A stretch of 49,313 nt of DNA, taken from the NCBI GenBank assembly GCA_009929525.1, contig SAAH01000015.1, positions 1 to 49,313 on the forward strand. The letters run 5' to 3'. The DNA comes from Clostridia bacterium (GTDB taxonomy: Bacteria > Bacillota > Clostridia > Lachnospirales > Lachnospiraceae). The notes below the pieces were generated by a model, which did no database searches, was not told the DNA's origin, and worked only from the letters and a program-made list of their open reading frames with translations. Positions 42,559-49,313 of the stretch are shown piece by piece; position 1 is the stretch's first letter; each line of letters begins with the position of its first letter. The position numbers and the translations under genes are program-made.

Positions 42559-43872
42559 ATGAATGATATGTATGAACAGTCTGAGATTATAAATGATCTT
42601 TTGGCGCGGTATGGTGTGAAGTTCGGTATCTATAAAAATGGCGAGTTTAATGAACAGCTTTTCCCATTTGATCCTATTCCAAGGGTGATCGGAGAAGAGG
42701 AATTTGCCAAGCTTGACAAGGGTCTGAAGCAGAGAGTAAAGGCATTGAACATGTTTATCTACGATATTTACCATGACAAACATATCGTGAAAGACAACGT
42801 GGTGCCGGAGGATTTTGCTTTTGCATCCAGCGGATATCTTCCTCAGTGTGAGGGTGTGACCCCACCGAAGAATGTATATTCTCATATCTCGGGGATTGAT
42901 CTGGTTTTGGGAAAAGATGGAGTATGGTATATCCTGGAGGATAATCTAAGAGTTCCATCGGGAGCTTCCTATCCGATGATAGCCAGAGAGCTTTGCAGAA
43001 AGAGCAGTCCGAGCACTTTTAATACCAACCATGTGGCAGACAATCGTAATTATGCACAGCTTTTAAAAGAAACCATGGATTATGTCAATGTGGGCGGTCA
43101 TAATGTGATCCTGACACCGGGACGGTATAATGCAGCATATTTTGAACATTCCTATCTGGCAGAGAAAACAGGTGCTCATCTCGTAACCGGCAAAGAACTG
43201 GTGGTGAAGGATGATAAGCTTTATTACATAGACTACAGCGGCAAATACGAGAGAGTAGGCGCAGTATACAGAAGGATTTCGGATGATTATCTGGATCCGC
43301 TGACATTCAGAGAAGACTCACTGATCGGTATTCCACATATATTCGATGTATATAGAAAAGGCAATGTAGCGATCATCAATGCCCCGGGAAATGGTGTTGC
43401 TGATGACAAGGGAATCTATTATTTTGTCCCTAAAATGATAAAATACTACCTCCATGAGGATGCTATATTGAAAAATGCACCTACCTACCTTCCATTTTAC
43501 GAGGAAGATAAAAAATATGTTCTGGAACATTTTGATGATCTGGTGATCAAAGATGTAGCAGAAGCAGGCGGATATGGTGTGGTATTTGGAAATAAACTGA
43601 GTAAAGAGGAAAAGGAAAGATTTCTTTATCTTCTCAAAAATGAATCCAGAAGATTTATCGCTCAGGAAGTTATTGATTTTCAGGATATTGACATTTTCGA
43701 TAATGGTGAGCAGGTTCCAAGAAAAGCAGACCTTCGTGCATTTGTTTTGACAGGCGAAGAACCTCAGGTTTGGAAGAGCGGTCTTACAAGATTTTCGCGA
43801 AATCCGGATTCATTTATCGTAAATTCATCACAAGGAGGAGGTTTTAAAGACACATGGGTATTATCTCGTTAG
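42559..43872 (+). CDS. Circularly permuted ATP-grasp (DUF404/DUF407) protein
   Basis: This protein of about 437 residues belongs to the circularly permuted ATP-grasp family (COG2308), predicted to ligate a carboxylate to an amine using ATP. The hallmark GVWYILEDNLRVPSGASYPM is present, as are VILTPGRYNAAYFEHSYLAE, the metal/nucleotide-binding VAEAGGYGVVFGNKLS and IAQEVIDFQDIDIF, and the C-terminal LTRFSRNPDSFIVNSSQGGG. Length is normal for the family. An in-frame GTG at 42529 is possible, but AGGAGG precedes the ATG at 42559. It overlaps the alpha-E gene by 19 nt. Family literature places it in peptide- or amino-acid-ligating gene neighbourhoods with alpha-E and transglutaminase proteins, as here. 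Confidence 0.93.
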   Translation: MNDMYEQSEIINDLLARYGVKFGIYKNGEFNEQLFPFDPIPRVIGEEEFAKLDKGLKQRVKALNMFIYDIYHDKHIVKDNVVPEDFAFASSGYLPQCEGVTPPKNVYSHISGIDLVLGKDGVWYILEDNLRVPSGASYPMIARELCRKSSPSTFNTNHVADNRNYAQLLKETMDYVNVGGHNVILTPGRYNAAYFEHSYLAEKTGAHLVTGKELVVKDDKLYYIDYSGKYERVGAVYRRISDDYLDPLTFREDSLIGIPHIFDVYRKGNVAIINAPGNGVADDKGIYYFVPKMIKYYLHEDAILKNAPTYLPFYEEDKKYVLEHFDDLVIKDVAEAGGYGVVFGNKLSKEEKERFLYLLKNESRRFIAQEVIDFQDIDIFDNGEQVPRKADLRAFVLTGEEPQVWKSGLTRFSRNPDSFIVNSSQGGGFKDTWVLSR

Positions 43873-44519
43873 AACAGGCAGACCATTTGTTATGGTTGGG
43901 ACGGTATTCGGAACGTGTGTACACGACGATCCGCCTTTATAGTACAGGATTTGATGAAATGATAGACAGCGATCCGGGAGCTTATCTGGATATATGCAAT
44001 AAGCTGGAGATTCCGGACATCTATGGGGACAAGGATACATTTATCAAAATGTATGCATTTGACAGTGAGAACTTCAATTCGATCATGTCAAATATGAAGA
44101 GAGCTTATGACAATGCCATCGTACTTCGCGAGGAGATAGGAACAGAAACATTTTCCTATATTCAGGTGGCCCTGTATGAACTTCAAAAAGCAGAAAAAAG
44201 CGTACATCCCCTGATCAATATGCAAAATGTAATAGATTATATCGTAGCCTTCTGGGGAATGGCAGATGATTCCATAGAAAATGAAGACGAACGAAATATC
44301 ATAAAGCTGGGAAAGAGAATCGAGAGAGTGGATCTCTACTGCAGGATGGGTGTGGACCCAAAGAAACTTTCCAGAGAACTTAGAAGGCTGGAACATCGAG
44401 TTGACAGCATCGGAATCCCATACGATGCACAAACCTTTGAATATATCAAAGAAGAGGCGAAAAAAGATTCGATGGATTATCACAGATTATTAGTTTTGGT
44501 GGATGGACTTTTGGGATGA
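43854..44519 (+). CDS. Alpha-E domain protein
   Basis: This 221-residue all-helical protein of the alpha-E family (COG2307) is an obligate neighbour of circularly permuted ATP-grasp ligases. The N-terminus ISLEQADHLLWLGRYSERVYTTIR is the family signature (normally LSRxAxxLYWxGRYxERAExxAR). It continues with helical segments such as IENEDERNIIKLGKRIERVDLY. Biochemical activity is unknown; roles in substrate capture or ligase partnership have been suggested for the family. The ATG has AAGGAGGAGG just upstream, inside the preceding gene. It overlaps that gene by 19 nt and the transglutaminase gene by 4 nt. It is shorter than the ~300-residue average. Confidence 0.92.
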   Translation: MGIISLEQADHLLWLGRYSERVYTTIRLYSTGFDEMIDSDPGAYLDICNKLEIPDIYGDKDTFIKMYAFDSENFNSIMSNMKRAYDNAIVLREEIGTETFSYIQVALYELQKAEKSVHPLINMQNVIDYIVAFWGMADDSIENEDERNIIKLGKRIERVDLYCRMGVDPKKLSRELRRLEHRVDSIGIPYDAQTFEYIKEEAKKDSMDYHRLLVLVDGLLG

Positions 44520-45304
44520 AAACCCTGGATTTTTCATATAGCATGCAGATGGATTATGAAAATACGGTAACGGACGAATTTTTTACTATGCGGGCCATAC
44601 CTCATACGGATGAGCGTCAGACGATCAATTATGTCAACTATACGATCGCTCCGTTGGAATATAAAAATGAAGACCTGGATTGCTGGGGGAATCATATTAT
44701 ATGGGGAGCGATCCGTTATCCGCATAATTTCTTCAGTATCACTGTCCATGGAATGGCAGAGGTATACTGTGGAGATGAAGTGAAAAAAACAAAACCGAAA
44801 AATCTGTATCTATATAAAATGGAGTCACCGCTTACCGGGGCAAAAGATGGGATAAGACAGTTTTTGTCTCAGGTTTCCAGTAACTATAATGAAGAAGATA
44901 AAATGAAATATCTGGAATGCCTGGTGCATTCCGTGTATGAACGAATAAGTTATACAAAAGGCGTGACGGGTATGAGCACAACGGCAGAACAGGCATTGGA
45001 ATCAGGGTGCGGGGTATGTCAGGATTATGCTCATATCCTTATCGCATTATTAAGAGCATCTGGTCTGCCTGCCCGATATGTGGCGGGGATGATGCTGGGT
45101 GAGGGAATGTCACACGCATGGGTTGAGACTTATATTGGAGAGAAATGGATCGGTCTGGACCCTACGAATAATAAATTTGCCGATGAGGGATATATAAAGA
45201 TCGCCCACGGCAGGGATGCTACAGACTGCAAGCTAAATAAGGGAGTTTTCCGCGGAGGCGGAAATCATACCCAGACAGTCAAAGTTGTGGTAACGGAGGT
45301 TTGA
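44516..45304 (+). CDS. Transglutaminase-like cysteine protease domain protein
   Basis: This 262-residue protein has an N-terminal beta-rich domain of the type that accompanies bacterial transglutaminases (TLDFSYSMQMDYENTVTDEF, with a final PKNLYLYKMESPL). A catalytic transglutaminase-like core follows. The catalytic triad is visible: Cys168 in GCGVCQDYAHILIALLR, His200 in MSHAWVETYIG, and Asp215 in WIGLDPTNN. No signal peptide is present, so it is cytoplasmic. It overlaps the alpha-E gene by ATGA. In the family's gene neighbourhoods it is thought to cleave or transfer peptide/isopeptide bonds made by the ATP-grasp partner. Which direction it works in here is unknown. Confidence 0.92.
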   Translation: MKTLDFSYSMQMDYENTVTDEFFTMRAIPHTDERQTINYVNYTIAPLEYKNEDLDCWGNHIIWGAIRYPHNFFSITVHGMAEVYCGDEVKKTKPKNLYLYKMESPLTGAKDGIRQFLSQVSSNYNEEDKMKYLECLVHSVYERISYTKGVTGMSTTAEQALESGCGVCQDYAHILIALLRASGLPARYVAGMMLGEGMSHAWVETYIGEKWIGLDPTNNKFADEGYIKIAHGRDATDCKLNKGVFRGGGNHTQTVKVVVTEV

Positions 45305-45309
45305 AAAAT

Positions 45310-46284
45310 ATGATAGAAGAAGTAACTTCATTTGACCTTCCGGTCAATGAACGTTTTCGGATCCTGAAAAATAGGATCACAGGTACGGCAGTATCAACTG
45401 CCAAAAAAGATCAGGCAAAGGAAACAGGCCAAGAGAAAAAAAGAATCAGCATTGTGACTGGTATCCATGGAGATGAACTGGAAGGCCAGTATGTATGCTA
45501 TAAGCTGGTAAAGCTTTTGAATGAAAATCTGGATAAACTGGATGGTATCGTAGATGTATACCCGGCGATGAATCCGCTGGGCATCGATTCGATCACAAGA
45601 GGAATCCCATTTTTTGACCTGGATATGAATCGGCTTTTTCCGGGTTCAGCAGATGGCTCCATGACAGAATATGTGGCTTCTCAGATCATTGAAAATCTGG
45701 ATGGCTCAGATCTGGTAGTGGATATCCATGCCAGCAATATGTATCTCATGGAAATGCCGCAGATCAGGATCAATGAGATCAGCCGGGAACAGCTGCTTCC
45801 CCTGGCGAAGTTGCTGAATGTGGACTTTGTATGGGTCCATGAGGCTGCAACAGTTCTGGAGGCAACACTGGCATATTCATTAAATAGTATCGATGTTCCC
45901 ACACTTGTAGTCGAGATGGGAATAGGAATGAGAGTAACAAAAAGTTATGGAGACCAGCTCCTTGACGGAATACTGAATGTCATGGCTGAGATGGGCATGT
46001 GGAAGGGCGAGAGACCGGAAGTGAGAAAGCCTATCGTTGCAGATATTGGTGATGAGGTTGACTTTTATAATGCGGCAGCGGGTGGAATCTTTATCCCCGA
46101 GGCGCAGGTATTCCAGTACGTTCATGAAGGCGATATCATAGGAAATGTAGTAAGCCCGGCAGAGGGCAAGGTGCTGTCAGAGATCAGAGCAGCCGGTGAC
46201 GGTTTGGTATTTACAATAAGAAAATTCCCGGTGGTGAATGAAGGTTCACTTCTTGGAAGAGTACTCAGGGGGGTGGAAGCATGA
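45310..46284 (+). CDS. Succinylglutamate desuccinylase/aspartoacylase-like M14 deacylase
   Basis: This protein of about 324 residues has the zinc carboxypeptidase-like fold of the AstE/AspA group, which hydrolyses N-acyl amino acids or trims peptides. Zinc ligands are His53 and Glu56 in TGIHGDELEGQY and His140 in VVDIHASN. Catalytic Glu202 lies in LVVEMGIGM. The C-terminal barrel-sandwich domain (about 245-324; GIFIPEAQVFQYVHEGDIIG) is typical of the group. An in-frame TTG at 45301 lies too close to the GGAGG. The ATG at 45310, 10 nt from it, is preferred, leaving a 5-nt gap to the transglutaminase gene. It overlaps the next paralogue by 4 nt. Confidence 0.92.
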   Translation: MIEEVTSFDLPVNERFRILKNRITGTAVSTAKKDQAKETGQEKKRISIVTGIHGDELEGQYVCYKLVKLLNENLDKLDGIVDVYPAMNPLGIDSITRGIPFFDLDMNRLFPGSADGSMTEYVASQIIENLDGSDLVVDIHASNMYLMEMPQIRINEISREQLLPLAKLLNVDFVWVHEAATVLEATLAYSLNSIDVPTLVVEMGIGMRVTKSYGDQLLDGILNVMAEMGMWKGERPEVRKPIVADIGDEVDFYNAAAGGIFIPEAQVFQYVHEGDIIGNVVSPAEGKVLSEIRAAGDGLVFTIRKFPVVNEGSLLGRVLRGVEA

Positions 46285-47207
46285 AAAAGATAACCATCCT
46301 CTCAATGAAAGCACTATATAGAGATGACTTTAAAATAGAAGGATACGTGTTTGGAAGCGGTCACAAGTCAGCATGTATCGTGGGAAATCTTCGCGGAAAT
46401 GAAGTGCAGCAGTTATACGCCTGTTCCCAGATGATCGCAGAACTGAAGAAAATGGAAGCGGAAGGCAGGATAGAAGAGGGAAAAGAAATCCTTGTTATCC
46501 CATCCATGAATCCGGGATCTATGAATGTAAAAAGAAGATTTTGGCCGACAGACAACACAGATATCAACCGAATGTTCCCGGGATATGATAAAGGAGAGAC
46601 GACTCAGAGAATAGCGGCAGCAATCTTTGACTATATCAAGGATTATGACTACGGGATCCAGTACACATCATTTTATATGCCGGGCACATTCATGCCTCAT
46701 GTCCGCATGATGAGGACAGGATTTGAGGATATCGAAGATGCAAAAGATTTTGGGCTTCCTTATGTTGTCGTGAGAAATACAAGACCATACGACACGACCA
46801 CACTCAATTATAACTGGCAGATATGGGAGACTAATGCATACAGTATCTATACCACGACTACCGATACGATCGATGGAGAATCCGTGCAGCAGTCCATTCG
46901 TGCTGTATCGAACTTTCTTAATAAACGGGGTATCATCAACGGAAAAACATATCCGGGATATCAGTCGGAGGTTATCGAGGATACAGAATTTGTATCCGTG
47001 AGAGCAAATCATTCAGGATTCCTGAATGTGTCGGCTCATGTGTGGCAGGAAGTGAAAAAGGGTGATCTTCTGGCGGTTATCACGGATCCCATGGATGGGG
47101 AAGTGAAAGAGAGAATAGAGGCACCTTGCGATGGGATTATTTTCTTTATTGAAAATGAACCGATTATTTATTCGCATACTTCTATCATAAAGATTGTAGA
47201 AAAATGA
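46281..47207 (+). CDS. AstE/aspartoacylase-like protein without zinc ligands (pseudoenzyme)
   Basis: This 308-residue paralogue of the preceding protein has the same two-domain layout, including the C-terminal barrel-sandwich (GFLNVSAHVWQEVKKGDLLA, GIIFFIENEPIIY). The zinc site is not conserved. HGDE is replaced by RGNE (Arg38, Glu41). The later zinc His is replaced by Gln127 in YGIQYTS, and the catalytic Glu region reads YSIYTTTTDTID. It still carries the family stretch IPSMNPGSMNVKRRFWPTDN and DINRMFPGYDKGET. It probably acts as a regulatory or substrate-binding partner of the intact deacylase, with which it overlaps by ATGA. The gene is intact, so it is not simple decay. Confidence 0.88.
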   Translation: MKKITILSMKALYRDDFKIEGYVFGSGHKSACIVGNLRGNEVQQLYACSQMIAELKKMEAEGRIEEGKEILVIPSMNPGSMNVKRRFWPTDNTDINRMFPGYDKGETTQRIAAAIFDYIKDYDYGIQYTSFYMPGTFMPHVRMMRTGFEDIEDAKDFGLPYVVVRNTRPYDTTTLNYNWQIWETNAYSIYTTTTDTIDGESVQQSIRAVSNFLNKRGIINGKTYPGYQSEVIEDTEFVSVRANHSGFLNVSAHVWQEVKKGDLLAVITDPMDGEVKERIEAPCDGIIFFIENEPIIYSHTSIIKIVEK

Positions 47208-47230
47208 TTCCCGGATGTCCGGACGCCAGT

Positions 47231-47501
47231 CATTGATCTCCTCCCGGCGGGGCCGGGGTGGGCGTGGGTTTGGCAGGGGGATTCACTGCAAAAAGCTAAG
47301 GGTGAGAAAGACAACTTATACTGGAATCGGTCACATTCAGGGCGTATGCTTGATGCATACACCCTTCAGGTGCCCTTGATGTGTGCTTTGGCGAGCACAC
47401 ATCATCCAGTCTAAGTTGTCTTTCCCACCCTAAGCTTTTTGTCAGCTCACCCCCGATGCCCACCCCACACCCACCCCGGTCCCGCCGGGAGGAGATCAAT
47501 G
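47231..47501. repeat. Giant inverted repeat with ~95-nt arms
   Basis: The left arm begins CATTGATCTCCTCCCGGCGG (47231). The right arm ends CCGCCGGGAGGAGATCAATG (47501). The outer 37 bp pair with two mismatches. Inner parts (AAAAAGCTAAGGGTGAGAAA with TTTCCCACCCTAAGCTTTTT) continue the stem to about 47324/47406. The 81-nt loop has two further hairpins, GTATGC/GCATAC and TGATGTGTGCT/AGCACACATCA. The latter shares its tip with the palindrome at 16030-16244. It follows the ATP-grasp operon and may terminate it. Confidence 0.9.
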
Positions 47502-47950
47502 GCTGGCTGGTGTTCTCAGTGGGGAGGGTGAGGATAGGGTTTCTTGATTATAACTCCAGAGTGTTATTTTGGTGATGCCATAGGAGATAATAGGTATAAT
47601 ATGAGTACATTAGTGATAGTTGGAGACGATTTGGAGAGGGATTTGGTGTGAGTGGGGCATATGGAGAAAAATCACTCGAAAGTTGACTGGTTTTGACTAA
47701 ATAGTGTAGTTGGGTAGGGGTTTTTCGGGATAAAAGGTTATATTTGGTCAAAGAGTGGATTTGTAGTCTGGTGTGCCTCGTCAATCTTAAATTACGTGGC
47801 AGGCGGGAGCAAATTATTTGCATATGCCGAATTGGGTTGCATTTTTATAGTGAAATGAAGGAAAATTGCTAATCAGCTAGTGAAGTGAGGCAAGGAGCCG
47901 TTAAAACTCTTCCATATGCCACATCTGAACATAAATCTTCCCATCGGAAC

Positions 47951-48090
47951 TATCAAATCTGATCAAAGCCGATCAAACTTAATCAAAGCCAATCCAACCT
48001 GATCAAAGCCGATCAAACTTAATCAAAGCCAATCCACCCCGCTCAAATCTGTTCAAACCCAATCGGATTCAATCCAACCTGCTCAAATCA
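47951..48090. repeat. 10-bp-period repeat array with 40-bp higher-order unit
   Basis: Consecutive decamers GATCAAAGCC, GATCAAACTT, AATCAAAGCC and AATCCAACCT form a 40-bp unit (47961-48000). It is repeated almost exactly at 48001-48040 and followed by degenerate units to about 48090. Confidence 0.9.
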
Positions 48091-48140
48091 AAACTCATCA
48101 ATGTACGGCCACTCTAAATCCCCAAACAGCCAACAAACAG

Positions 48141-48322
48141 CCGGAGCTTTGGCGGAGGGCAGGTTTCCAAACAATTTGAGAGCGTTTAGAGAATCTTACG
48201 AGATTTCTGGCCTAGTAAGCACTTAGCGAAGAGCCCTCTGGCGATGAGCTTAGTGCGGCTTGGCCAGTAGCTCGGAAGTTCTCTGCTCTCGTTTGGAAAC
48301 CTGCCCTCCGCCAAAGCTCCGG
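48141..48322. repeat. Rod-like inverted repeat with 32-bp perfect arms
   Basis: CCGGAGCTTTGGCGGAGGGC continuing to CCAAAC (48141-48172) is matched perfectly by its reverse complement at 48291-48322. The 118-nt interior keeps pairing: GAGAGC/GCTCTC, AGAGAA/TTCTCT, CTTACGAG/CTCGGAAG, CTGGCC/GGCCAG and GCACTTAGC/GCTTAGTGC. The whole 182 nt could fold into one long rod with small internal loops. No open frame or T-run is seen. Confidence 0.9.
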
Positions 48323-48414
48323 CGTCCCCCTCCCTCCCCAACCTATTTCGATGTAAAATAACTAAATTGTATCACAAGAATTCTTGCGTTTCTGTAAAAG
48401 ATTGATTAAAATTG

Positions 48415-48423
48415 TGATATAAT
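48415..48423 (+). promoter_or_regulatory. Extended -10 promoter element
   Basis: TGATATAAT is an extended -10 (TGnTATAAT), which needs no strong -35. It lies about 60 nt upstream of the last gene, with AGGAGGG at 48467-48473 in between. Confidence 0.5.
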
Positions 48424-48486
48424 TGTTAATTGCTACAAAGTCAGGACAATTACTATAATTACGCGCAGGAGGGAATATGAAAAGCA

Positions 48487-49221
48487 ATGGGAAAAATAGT
48501 ATTTGAGAAATGGCAGATCAAAAAACTTGTCATAGGATTTGTGCTTATCACATTATTTTGTACAGGATTTTTGATTTATGCTACTGGGGACTTGTATTAT
48601 GATAAGATAGGTGAGGAAGATGCCTGGAACTCACATCTGGAACAGACGGAGTTCAACGACAGTGAATACATAGAGACTGCTTCAGCAAACGCCACGGAAG
48701 TGACGGTAGGAAGTTACATTTCCACATTGAAGGAAATTAACATCAAGGGCAGTTCTTACCGGATGGTTGCAAAAATCTGGTTCACCTGGGACGGAAATGA
48801 TGAGTTGGATATGGTCAATAACTTCCATATCTACAATGGAACGATCAACAAACTGGAACTCCTTGAAAATAAGACAGAAGGCGATCACCACTATCAATTA
48901 TGCAGAGTTGATTTTACTGTATTTAAAAATTTCTGGACCAAGAGATTTCCGCTGGAATCACATCAGCTGAGATATTATATAGAGCCGTCAGTCGATATCA
49001 CGCAGGTTGTATTCAAGGCGGATGAGGAAGATTCAGGGGTAAGTTCTTCCCTGAGTTTCGCAGGATATGAACTGGTGAGAGATGCCAATTGTGTATATAC
49101 GATGGAATATGACAGTGAGTTTGGCGATGCATACAGCACCCATCAGGATGTGACTTCCGAGTATATGCAGCAGATAGAGATAAACAGAGATGGTCTTGGA
49201 TTATATGTAAAATGTTTGTAA
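48487..49221 (+). CDS. Ligand-gated-channel ectodomain-like protein, probably truncated
   Basis: This 244-residue protein has an N-terminal membrane helix (about residues 12-31, KKLVIGFVLITLFCTGFLIY). A beta-rich domain resembling the extracellular domain of pentameric ligand-gated channels follows. VGSYISTLKEINIKGSSYRM and AKIWFTWDGND correspond to the first strands. FWTKRFPLESHQLRYYIEP corresponds to the Phe-Pro-x-(D/E)-x-Q loop. QIEINRDGLGLYVKCL is where the first channel helix should follow, but the frame stops. It may be truncated by an insertion or frameshift near 49221. The best ribosome binding site serves an overlapping 9-codon frame (ATG 48477), so the true start is uncertain. Alternatively, it could be a sensor domain of unknown type. 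Confidence 0.6.
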   Translation: MGKIVFEKWQIKKLVIGFVLITLFCTGFLIYATGDLYYDKIGEEDAWNSHLEQTEFNDSEYIETASANATEVTVGSYISTLKEINIKGSSYRMVAKIWFTWDGNDELDMVNNFHIYNGTINKLELLENKTEGDHHYQLCRVDFTVFKNFWTKRFPLESHQLRYYIEPSVDITQVVFKADEEDSGVSSSLSFAGYELVRDANCVYTMEYDSEFGDAYSTHQDVTSEYMQQIEINRDGLGLYVKCL

Positions 49222-49313
49222 CTGTTCAGAACCCCCTTGGGGAACTAATTAATTTTTGTACAAAACAGAGAATTTTTAAAACCTGTTTTGCGATATTATT
49301 TCGGTAATTGGTG
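49222..49313. other. Window end after truncated gene
   Basis: The 92 bases after the stop contain a perfect 8-bp inverted repeat, CAAAACAG (49261-49268) with CTGTTTTG (49283-49290). They also hold a short frame (from 49214, frame +2 relative to the gene) open for about 30 codons. No mobile-element gene is visible before the window ends. Confidence 0.5.

Larger units (their letters stand above)
47208..48476. other. Long spacer with two giant palindromes and a 10-bp repeat array
   Basis: Some 1.27 kb carry no supported gene. It contains a palindrome with ~95-nt arms (47231-47501), a 10-bp-period repeat array (47951-48090), and a second, near-perfect rod-like palindrome (48141-48322). CATATGCC-type motifs also occur (about 47819-47829 and 47912-47921). 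An extended -10 element lies near its right end. Confidence 0.65.

Noticed and set aside
49222-49313. Insertion sequence end disrupting the last gene
   Set aside because: A small inverted repeat is present, but no transposase or recognisable terminal repeat is visible before the window ends, so it is kept only as a possibility.

Overview
The window looks like a chromosomal segment of a gut Firmicute, most likely Lachnospiraceae (Blautia/Dorea/Ruminococcus-like). This rests on protein style, moderate G+C, strong AGGAGG-type ribosome binding sites, T-box control and abundant carbohydrate genes. It holds about 37 protein genes. I see no rRNA, tRNA, CRISPR array or intact transposase.

Left part (1-7.7 kb): a minus-strand operon of ROK regulator, sugar O-acetyltransferase and DUF1349 protein, behind a promoter with an overlapping palindromic operator. 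Then come a small GNAT gene, a repeat-rich spacer, and a plus-strand run of nucleoside hydrolase, flavodoxin, xylulokinase and GNAT that ends at a bidirectional terminator.

Glycan locus (7.7-24.3 kb): a large DUF5107-TPR protein (minus strand) diverges from two AraC regulators. These are followed by a GH2 glycosidase, a MalEFG-type sugar ABC importer without its own ATPase, a zinc polyol dehydrogenase, a second GH2 enzyme and an aldose-epimerase-like protein. It reads as import, cytoplasmic hydrolysis and sugar conversion of an unidentified glycoside.

Middle (24.3-36 kb): a membrane-anchored metallo-beta-lactamase-fold hydrolase; a MATE exporter behind a candidate guanidine-IV (mepA-type) riboswitch and terminator; a 1219-aa secreted BspA/choline-binding-repeat protein; lipoproteins, one with a gluzincin-like HExxH motif; a YjbR protein; the fluoride channel CrcB; and a membrane protein with a 13-residue tandem-repeat tail.

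Right part (36-49.3 kb): a T-box leader with a UGG (Trp) specifier precedes a three-gene ABC importer, so it is predicted to take up tryptophan. Next are a ketopantoate-reductase-like gene and a winged-helix/LicC/LicA fusion for phosphocholine metabolism with its own promoter. Then comes a tightly overlapping five-gene operon: circularly permuted ATP-grasp, alpha-E, transglutaminase-like, and two AstE/aspartoacylase-like proteins, the second lacking the zinc ligands. I consider this operon the strongest candidate for an incompletely described system, probably peptide ligation or modification. The window ends with a truncated protein resembling the extracellular domain of pentameric ligand-gated channels.

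The spacers are unusually structured. They hold two ~288-bp copies of a dispersed repeat, three very large inverted repeats (two sharing a hairpin tip), arrays of 10-, 11-, 12-, 29- and 39-bp tandem repeats, and a recurring GAGGCAG...GCATATGCC motif family.
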